From assembly GCA_018660965.1 (NCBI GenBank), contig JABJJH010000539.1, positions 1-10,704 on the forward strand: 10,704 nt of DNA. Reading direction: 5' to 3'. The notes beneath the pieces were generated by a model. It was not told the DNA's origin. It searched no databases and was given only the letters and a program-made list of their open reading frames with translations. Every line of letters begins with the position of its first letter. Positions within the stretch are counted from its first letter, which is position 1. Source of the DNA: Rhodospirillaceae bacterium (GTDB taxonomy: Bacteria > Pseudomonadota > Alphaproteobacteria > UBA8366 > GCA-2717185). The translations under genes were made by a program, and so were the position numbers. Positions 5,635 to 10,704 of this stretch are shown in pieces.

Positions 5635-7185
5635 TTAACCCCTTCGCTTCGCCGCGCTGCGGCCCCACCAGACCAGAACCCCGCCGACCAGAAACGTGAC
5701 GACGATAGCGAATATCATTGGCCTGGCGCCGGTCGCCGGTTTCAGCAACAGCCAATACCATGTTGTCATGGCGTGGCGCGTACCAACCTCTTCGTTGGAT
5801 CCATCCCAGGCGAAAATTGCAATGGGCGTGAACCGCCCTTCCTCGAATTGTAAATCTTTCGTCGTCATTTCAGTCCGCAACGGGCGGGTCATGACAACCC
5901 GCCACGAACCGTCCTTATAAAGGCCCTTGGCGGTCAGCCCGGCGGCGGCGTCGCGAATTTTCTGTTCCCCTATCCCCTTGGCGTCGAGGATGGCGGCGCT
6001 TTCCGGATTTTTCGTCGTGCCGCTGGACCAGCGCCATAGATTGACCGGTTTCGCGGCGTCGCCCATGAGAAAATAGGGCTTTTCCATCCCCGTTGGGATG
6101 GTCACCGGAAATTGCACGGCGATAGCGTCTTCGAAGAGTTCGCCCTCGGCGATGCTTTTGGCCCTGGCGTCGCCGGGGATGCTCTTGGTCCGGTCATCCC
6201 ATTCCAATTGAAGACTAATATTTTTACGATTGTAGAGCGCGCGGACGCTGACCGTATCGTTAGCGGCCTTGAAAAAACGTTCCTTACCAACGATTTGCGA
6301 CACCATGAAGAAGGTTGTCGGCGCCGCCTTGTCCCAGGCGGGATGGTCCGGCGACATGGGAAGTTCGCCATCCACACGAACCGCCTTGATGACGGTGTTC
6401 TCGGGCCGCACCACTTTATTGGTTTTCGCCAGCGACGCCACATAATTGGCGACGTGCCACCGTTCCTCGATACTCAACTTCTTTTTACTCTTGGGATCCG
6501 CGAAAGACGGCATCTGCGTCGTTGGAATGCCAGCCGATATGCGCGTGTAAATGTCTTTCGGGTCGTTGCTGGCGCGAAAGGTCCACGGCTTGGTCAGATT
6601 TCGGGGCCATGTCCGCTCGCCATTATCGTTCTTCAATTTCTTAATGGCGTCGCCCCTGCCTTCCGCACCGTGGCATTCCGAACACCTGTCGCCGGCATGA
6701 AAGAGTTTGTTCCCCTTGGCGATGCTGTCCGGCGACGATTCGACCTGTGTTCCATACGCGACCTGCTTTTCCGGCTTTCCCTCCAGCTCGGCGAAACTCT
6801 TGATGTAGGTAATGACATCCCACATGTCCTGATCCGACAGCATATCGCCCCAGCCCGGCATGGCCGTGCCGGGCATCCCGTCGCGAACCATGCGAAACAA
6901 ATCCTCGTCGTTCGGAAGATCGGCGTCGAAGGCGGACGATTTGATCTTATAAAGACCCAGGGTGAAATCGCGCGGCGGTGGATTGAGGCGTTCGGCCGCC
7001 GGTCCAAGGCCGTCACCTTCCGCACCATGACATTGCAAGCACCGCTTTTGATAAACGGCCTCGCCCTTGTCACTGTCGCCAGTCTTCGCCCCGGATTGAG
7101 CCATGGCGGGCCCAGAGGAAAGCGCCAGCAATCCAATTGCGAAAGCACCGATCAGAACGGTCTTTGTCGCTCCGTTCCCCATCAT
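5635..7185 (-). CDS. Dihaem cytochrome c fused to ethylbenzene dehydrogenase gamma-like haem b domain
   Basis: A 516-residue exported protein. Residues 1-30 are a signal peptide ending AMA-Q. Two cytochrome c domains follow: CLQCH (C49, C52, H53) with probable distal ligand M109 in TAMPGW, and CSECH (C168, C171, H172) with M225 in TQMPSF. Residues about 262-485 resemble the EB_dh family (gamma subunits of ethylbenzene dehydrogenase, related DMSO-reductase-type enzymes and nitrite oxidoreductase), which bind a b haem. The segment around YFLMGD (M374) and VNLWRW is the most family-like part, and M374 is a candidate axial ligand. A C-terminal helix (490-508) followed by basic residues anchors it to the membrane, leaving the haem domains in the periplasm. 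It is therefore a three-haem electron relay. The ATG overlaps the previous stop (ATGA); a second Met directly follows the first. No molybdoenzyme catalytic subunit is encoded in the window. Confidence 0.85.
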   Translation of the reverse strand: MMGNGATKTVLIGAFAIGLLALSSGPAMAQSGAKTGDSDKGEAVYQKRCLQCHGAEGDGLGPAAERLNPPPRDFTLGLYKIKSSAFDADLPNDEDLFRMVRDGMPGTAMPGWGDMLSDQDMWDVITYIKSFAELEGKPEKQVAYGTQVESSPDSIAKGNKLFHAGDRCSECHGAEGRGDAIKKLKNDNGERTWPRNLTKPWTFRASNDPKDIYTRISAGIPTTQMPSFADPKSKKKLSIEERWHVANYVASLAKTNKVVRPENTVIKAVRVDGELPMSPDHPAWDKAAPTTFFMVSQIVGKERFFKAANDTVSVRALYNRKNISLQLEWDDRTKSIPGDARAKSIAEGELFEDAIAVQFPVTIPTGMEKPYFLMGDAAKPVNLWRWSSGTTKNPESAAILDAKGIGEQKIRDAAAGLTAKGLYKDGSWRVVMTRPLRTEMTTKDLQFEEGRFTPIAIFAWDGSNEEVGTRHAMTTWYWLLLKPATGARPMIFAIVVTFLVGGVLVWWGRSAAKRRG

Positions 7186-7949
7186 TCGTGCTCCCAGGAT
7201 CGCGGGCGATGACCCGTATAATCATAGAGGTACAAAATCACCTTCCAGATTTCGTCTTCCTTGAGGAAATCCTGCCAAACCGGCATCGAGGAAATCCAGG
7301 GCGCGGCTTCCTTCGGCAGCCCCGGCCCGCCGGTGGCGATGCGCCAGAACAGATACGATTCCTGAAGCTGCGCAATGGTGCCCACATCCTGAAAATTCAA
7401 CGGCGTCGGGTTGAGCCCGGCGGCGAAAGGTCCATTGCCGTCGAGTTTATCACCGTGGCAGTACTGGCAGTTCTGGATGTAAACGGCGGCGCCGGCGTCC
7501 ACCAGTTCGCGGAATTTTTCAGGATCTTTCTTTTCGGTTTCGCGGAACGGGTTCGTCAGTTTCAAAAGATTGACCCGCTCGCCATAAATCTTGGCCGTAC
7601 TCGGCGGCGCCGGATGGATCGTGCGAAGTTCGAGGGGCGCATCGAAACTTGGCTGCATCTGCATATAAGCGCCCCCGCCCGCCGCCAGCGGAACAACGAC
7701 GAAGACAATATTGCGCCAAAGGCGATTTGACGGATCTTCGACCAGGGCCTTGATGGGCACCACCAGTTCGCGCGTCTGTTCCTCGTCGTGGGTGAACACC
7801 ATGAACACGCCCGCTGTAACGAAAAACATGTACATGGCGAGCAGGCTGGATGGAATTACGGCGTCGAGAACAATGTCGAAGACGACGATGAAACCGAAAT
7901 AAACCCCGGCGAGGACCAGCACGGCCTGTAGCAATCTGGGTATCTTCAT
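7182..7949 (-). CDS. Membrane-anchored monohaem cytochrome c
   Basis: A 255-residue protein with three predicted membrane helices (about 7-28, 34-52 and 80-96) followed by a single class I cytochrome c domain. The haem motif is CQYCH (C161, C164, H165), and SSMPVW provides the likely sixth ligand M222. The domain architecture implies a periplasmic haem held at the inner membrane, suited to passing electrons between the soluble or anchored cytochromes and the oxidase encoded in the same operon. A strong Shine-Dalgarno, GAGGAGG, overlapping the end of the preceding gene lies about 8 bases upstream of the ATG. The stop overlaps the start of the next gene by 4 bases. The N-terminal helices are not those of CcoP or of cytochrome c1, so I cannot assign a named subunit. 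Confidence 0.85.
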   Translation of the reverse strand: MKIPRLLQAVLVLAGVYFGFIVVFDIVLDAVIPSSLLAMYMFFVTAGVFMVFTHDEEQTRELVVPIKALVEDPSNRLWRNIVFVVVPLAAGGGAYMQMQPSFDAPLELRTIHPAPPSTAKIYGERVNLLKLTNPFRETEKKDPEKFRELVDAGAAVYIQNCQYCHGDKLDGNGPFAAGLNPTPLNFQDVGTIAQLQESYLFWRIATGGPGLPKEAAPWISSMPVWQDFLKEDEIWKVILYLYDYTGHRPRSWEHE

Positions 7950-7962
7950 CGCCAGCGCCTCC

Positions 7963-8778
7963 TCACTTCAGTCCGCCCAGGAAATCCAGCAACAATTCCA
8001 GTTCCTTGGCGTACATCTGTTCGCCAAGGTCCGGCGGCATCATGTCCGGCTCGAAGCCTTTCGCGATATCGGCGTTGGGATCAAGAAGCGCGCGCCGTAA
8101 ATAGGGCCGCTCGCGCATCGCGCCGATCTTGGTGAGATTGGGACCGGCGTCGCCACCCTCGCCGTTGATCATATGGCACGCGCCACAGGTAAACTTCGTC
8201 ATCAACGCCACCGGATCGCTGATCGCTTCACGGGGTTCGGCTTCTTCCGTTGCCTCGCTCTCCTCGTTTTCAATGCCCGTGGGAATTTTGACCGTGATCT
8301 CGCCGCCGCTGCTGTCTTGAAGGTAGGCGACGACAGCGGCGATTTCAGCTTCGGAAAGTCCTATGCCGCCGCCGGAAACATCCGGCATGGGGCTTTCCGC
8401 GTCGTTCGTGCCTTTCTTGCCGAACCCGACGACGACGAAGGCCGACGGCTTGACCAGCGACTCGGTCAGGTACGACTCGATCGTATCGGCGTCGCCCTTG
8501 TAACGCGGGTCCGCCAATCGCTTCGATGCGGCGTCCGTTATCGTCGCCAGCGCGGGGGCGCGGCCCAGCGAATTATGACACAGCGTACAGGTGCCCTTGC
8601 CGTTGAAAACCCTGTCGCCCAACGCGATGAACTGATCCATGGTCATGGAGCCAAGGTCGAGTTTTTCTTCCACAGGCGGCGGCGCCGGTTCGATCTGGGG
8701 TATGCCGTAATTCGAATACCCGGCGAAAAGGCCGATGGTCAGCAGCGTGAAGGCGACGACGGTGAAAAATTGCCGCAT
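7963..8778 (-). CDS. Dihaem cytochrome c, membrane-tethered
   Basis: A 271-residue protein with an N-terminal hydrophobic segment (about 5-20) that is probably an uncleaved anchor, since no clear cleavage site follows, then a Pro-rich linker. The first cytochrome c domain has CTLCH (C64, C67, H68) with likely ligand M131 in SPMPD. The second has CGACH (C198, C201, H202) with M246 or M247 in PDMMPPDLG. The two are joined by an acidic linker rich in Glu (about 170-186). The gene starts 6 bases after the oxidase stop, and its Shine-Dalgarno GGAAGGAG is formed by the last codons of the oxidase gene, so the two are tightly coupled. It is the best candidate for the immediate electron donor or a fixed subunit of the oxidase. 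Confidence 0.87.
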   Translation of the reverse strand: MRQFFTVVAFTLLTIGLFAGYSNYGIPQIEPAPPPVEEKLDLGSMTMDQFIALGDRVFNGKGTCTLCHNSLGRAPALATITDAASKRLADPRYKGDADTIESYLTESLVKPSAFVVVGFGKKGTNDAESPMPDVSGGGIGLSEAEIAAVVAYLQDSSGGEITVKIPTGIENEESEATEEAEPREAISDPVALMTKFTCGACHMINGEGGDAGPNLTKIGAMRERPYLRRALLDPNADIAKGFEPDMMPPDLGEQMYAKELELLLDFLGGLK

Positions 8779-8784
8779 GGCCGC

Positions 8785-10623
8785 CTACTCCTTCCAGTAC
8801 CCGGCCGGCAACGTCTTGGCGCTGCTGACCTGGGCGATCCAGAAGACGAAAATAACCATGGCCATGAAAATAATGGCCGCGACCGAAACCACGTTGGCGG
8901 CGTAGCCCAGGGTCGGTGTGAAGGCGTCCGGCGACGCGTCGCGCATGATATCGACCACATGCCAATGCTGCCGGATGCCGGAGCGGATATATCCCATCAA
9001 ACCCATGAGCCAGGTGAAGGAGACCGCCAGCAGAAACAGGGCGTATTGCGCCCGTTCCGGTATCCGGCCCCAACGCAATGGTCCGACTTCCCTGGAGCCG
9101 CGATATATGAAGGAATCGAGTGTTATGCTGCCGATTATAATCACCAGGGTGGTCAACACCTGCGGGATCGACGCCGCGACCTTGTAAACGGTATTGGTGA
9201 AATAACCGTGATAGACGCCGAGAAATATGATGTTCAAAAGACCGGCGGTAAAAAGCGCGACCTGTATGGCGTTGCCGGCCTTCACCCAGGACACCGTGGC
9301 GATTTTGTTGGAGCGCCGGTAGAACATAAAACTGAGCGCGGTGAAGATAATCATCACGTTCACCGCCGTGTTCTTCGCCGGCATGATTCCCAACGGGCCC
9401 AGGATTTTGTGGTGCGGTCCCCCCAGCGCCTTTAGTTCCTCGTTGGTCAGCACCAGCGTGTGCGGCGTGAACCACACCAGAAACGCGCCGACCAGGACAA
9501 TGGCGATGTATTTGATGTATTTGGTGTAGCGTTTGGCGCCGTCGCTGCGCCCCATGCCGCACCAGAGGTAATAGTTGGCCGACAGGAAAAGGGTGCCGAT
9601 CAACACCGCCTGAATGATAAACAGCCAGGCGAAAATGCCGCCCATGAGGGTGATCCCCATTTGCTGGCTGTAGGCGTAGATTTCCGCCGCGAGGTAATAG
9701 CCCGCGAACGGCAACGGCAACAACGCGCAGATGGCGATAAAGTTCGCGTTGTAGCCCATCCAGTCGTAATGACCGCGCTCCTGGGGCGTACTCGCGGTCA
9801 GGAACTTGAACGCCGCATAGGCGCCGACGATAGAGCCGCCATAGGCGATGTTGGCGACGAAACGGTGCAGGTTAATTGGATTCCACAAGAAATTATGGAT
9901 GGCGGCCCAGGCGTCGCCGCTGAAGACTCCGCTGGCGTCGACGCCCGCCGGGCTCATCATGAAGGTCAACCACGCGTTGGCCAGCAACATCAGCGTTGTG
10001 CCCACGGCGTTGAGCACCAGACCCAGCGTCAAATGCACCCATTTCCTGAAACCGCCCTGCAGCCAATGCCAACCGTAATAATAAATATAAAGGACAGCGC
10101 TTTCGGCGAAGAACAGAAGTGCATAATAGAACATGCTCTCGCTGAAAATGACCGAGAGGTAGTTGAACAAATGCGGGTAGAACAGGACCAGGGAGAACGC
10201 CAGGGCGCCACCCAGAATGGCCGTCAGGGAATAGGCGGTGATGGAGACCTTGATGAATTCGTAGGCCATGTCGTCGTAACGCTTGTCACGCGTGCGCATG
10301 CCGATGACTTCGATGATGAACACGAAGATGGGCACCGCCAGAACAAACGCCGCGAACCAAAGGTGAAGCTGGGCGAAAATCCAAACCGCGACACGACCGT
10401 TAACCCCCGCGATGGTGGGATAGTCAACGGCGGTCAGCTTCGGCGCGGGCTTGTAGGGACTGGTCGGCGCGGCGTCCGCCGCAACGGCCTGTTCAGCGGC
10501 GGCCTGTTCAGCGGCAAGAGCTTCTGACGGATCGAGCCCCGGAAGCGTCAGCACCATTAAAAATGCAGCGAGTCCGAAAATCGCCAGAATTAATCCGGAT
10601 TTCAGGGGACGGATTCCGTTCAT
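8785..10623 (-). CDS. Cytochrome bd-type oxidase subunit I-like protein (CydA-like, divergent)
   Basis: A 612-residue polytopic membrane protein with about 13-14 helices, longer than CydA (about 520). Similarity to CydA is clear at LHLWF (H87, matching H19 of E. coli CydA), FFAES (E174, matching E107), LLANAWL, NPINLHRFVANIAYG (248-262), VNVMIIF (M424, matching M393) and IRQHW (550-554, in place of GRQPW). Several core features differ. The residue aligned with haem ligand H186 is Ala (A257), with a His one helical turn earlier (H253). The E99 position is Tyr (Y166), with E162 one turn earlier. The long Q-loop with its KLAAIE motif is absent. An N-terminal helix and an Ala/Glu-rich linker (32-60) precede the CydA-like core. 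No CydB follows; cytochrome c genes do. I infer an oxygen-reducing terminal oxidase fed by cytochrome c, like the bd-like oxidases reported from Nitrospira genomes (from memory). Confidence 0.82.
   Translation of the reverse strand: MNGIRPLKSGLILAIFGLAAFLMVLTLPGLDPSEALAAEQAAAEQAVAADAAPTSPYKPAPKLTAVDYPTIAGVNGRVAVWIFAQLHLWFAAFVLAVPIFVFIIEVIGMRTRDKRYDDMAYEFIKVSITAYSLTAILGGALAFSLVLFYPHLFNYLSVIFSESMFYYALLFFAESAVLYIYYYGWHWLQGGFRKWVHLTLGLVLNAVGTTLMLLANAWLTFMMSPAGVDASGVFSGDAWAAIHNFLWNPINLHRFVANIAYGGSIVGAYAAFKFLTASTPQERGHYDWMGYNANFIAICALLPLPFAGYYLAAEIYAYSQQMGITLMGGIFAWLFIIQAVLIGTLFLSANYYLWCGMGRSDGAKRYTKYIKYIAIVLVGAFLVWFTPHTLVLTNEELKALGGPHHKILGPLGIMPAKNTAVNVMIIFTALSFMFYRRSNKIATVSWVKAGNAIQVALFTAGLLNIIFLGVYHGYFTNTVYKVAASIPQVLTTLVIIIGSITLDSFIYRGSREVGPLRWGRIPERAQYALFLLAVSFTWLMGLMGYIRSGIRQHWHVVDIMRDASPDAFTPTLGYAANVVSVAAIIFMAMVIFVFWIAQVSSAKTLPAGYWKE
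10486..10515 (-). repeat. 15-bp perfect tandem duplication in the oxidase linker
   Basis: The unit GGCCTGTTCAGCGGC (plus strand) occurs at 10486-10500 and again at 10501-10515. In the oxidase gene it lies in frame and duplicates a five-residue Ala/Glu/Gln stretch in the periplasmic-type linker between the N-terminal helix and the CydA-like core. It probably arose by slippage and only changes linker length. Confidence 0.85.
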
Positions 10624-10645
10624 TCGTTTCTCGATCCCACACCCG

Positions 10646-10704
10646 TCATTGGTTAAACATCAGGCTCAGGCCCTGCAAATTCATGGCGGCCATGTCGAGC
10701 AACA
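10646..10704 (-). CDS. Possible 3' end of an upstream gene, product unknown
   Basis: On the minus strand a frame is open from the window edge to a TGA at 10646-10648, giving a tail that reads LLDMAAMNLQGLSLMFNQ. The gap to the oxidase ATG is only 22 bases, without an obvious promoter, and the oxidase has only a weak GAG-type Shine-Dalgarno there, so the operon may extend further upstream. Nineteen codons are too few to identify the product, and the frame could be open by chance; the call rests on position and strand. Confidence 0.4.
   Translation of the reverse strand, partial: LLDMAAMNLQGLSLMFNQ

Noticed and set aside
6112..7212. Long plus-strand open frame (366 codons) opposite the EB_dh/cytochrome fusion gene
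   Set aside because: The minus strand here encodes clear CxxCH haem motifs; the plus-strand translation has no recognisable domain and is a shadow of GC-rich codon use.
8173..10527. Two long plus-strand open frames (8173-9435 and 9460-10527) opposite the oxidase and first cytochrome genes
   Set aside because: They give Arg/Gly/His-rich translations without domains, and the opposite strand encodes well-supported membrane and haem proteins.
10624..10645. Promoter directly upstream of the oxidase gene
   Set aside because: Only 22 bases separate it from a probable upstream coding frame and no -35/-10 pair is visible; the true promoter is probably outside the window.
1..10704. tRNA, rRNA, CRISPR arrays or toxin-antitoxin genes
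   Set aside because: I looked for them on both strands and saw no cloverleaf candidates, regularly spaced repeats or small gene pairs of that kind.

Overview
The window looks like chromosomal DNA of a GC-rich proteobacterium, most likely an alphaproteobacterium. That placement is inferred from the composition, the style of the proteins and an FNR/FixK-type operator; no rRNA or other taxonomic marker is present. Apart from a few hundred bases at the left end, everything is on the minus strand and reads from right to left as one tight block of eight complete genes, with the tail of a probable ninth at the right edge.

Left end (1-544): the 3' end of a plus-strand family-4 glycosyltransferase (WecA/MraY type). 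It is followed by a 207-base gap holding the decayed first 30 codons of an IS30-type transposase, with its ribosome binding site still intact.

Minus-strand block, in order of transcription. First, a respiratory module (10623-5422): a CydA-like cytochrome bd-type oxidase subunit with no CydB partner; a dihaem cytochrome c; a membrane-anchored monohaem cytochrome c; a dihaem cytochrome c fused to an ethylbenzene-dehydrogenase-gamma-like haem b domain; and a 69-residue two-helix membrane protein. Then a 94-base gap carrying a perfect FNR/FixK palindrome with a -10 element at exactly class II spacing. Then a tetrapyrrole module (5327-545): a 692-residue protein with two universal stress domains and five PCP_red-like repeats; an AhbD/NirJ-like radical SAM/SPASM protein that ends in another PCP_red domain; and a HemY-type protoporphyrinogen/coproporphyrinogen oxidase.

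Interpretation (inference): the oxidase lacks the canonical quinol-loop motif and is encoded with five c-type haem sites and a probable b haem, so it probably receives electrons from cytochrome c rather than quinol. The neighbouring module has a porphyrinogen oxidase, a haem-type radical SAM enzyme and six copies of a domain known from protochlorophyllide reductase. It looks like a dedicated system for making, modifying or delivering haem, switched on at low oxygen, plausibly serving the oxidase. This pairing, and the USP-(PCP_red)5 fusion, are the most interesting things in the window.
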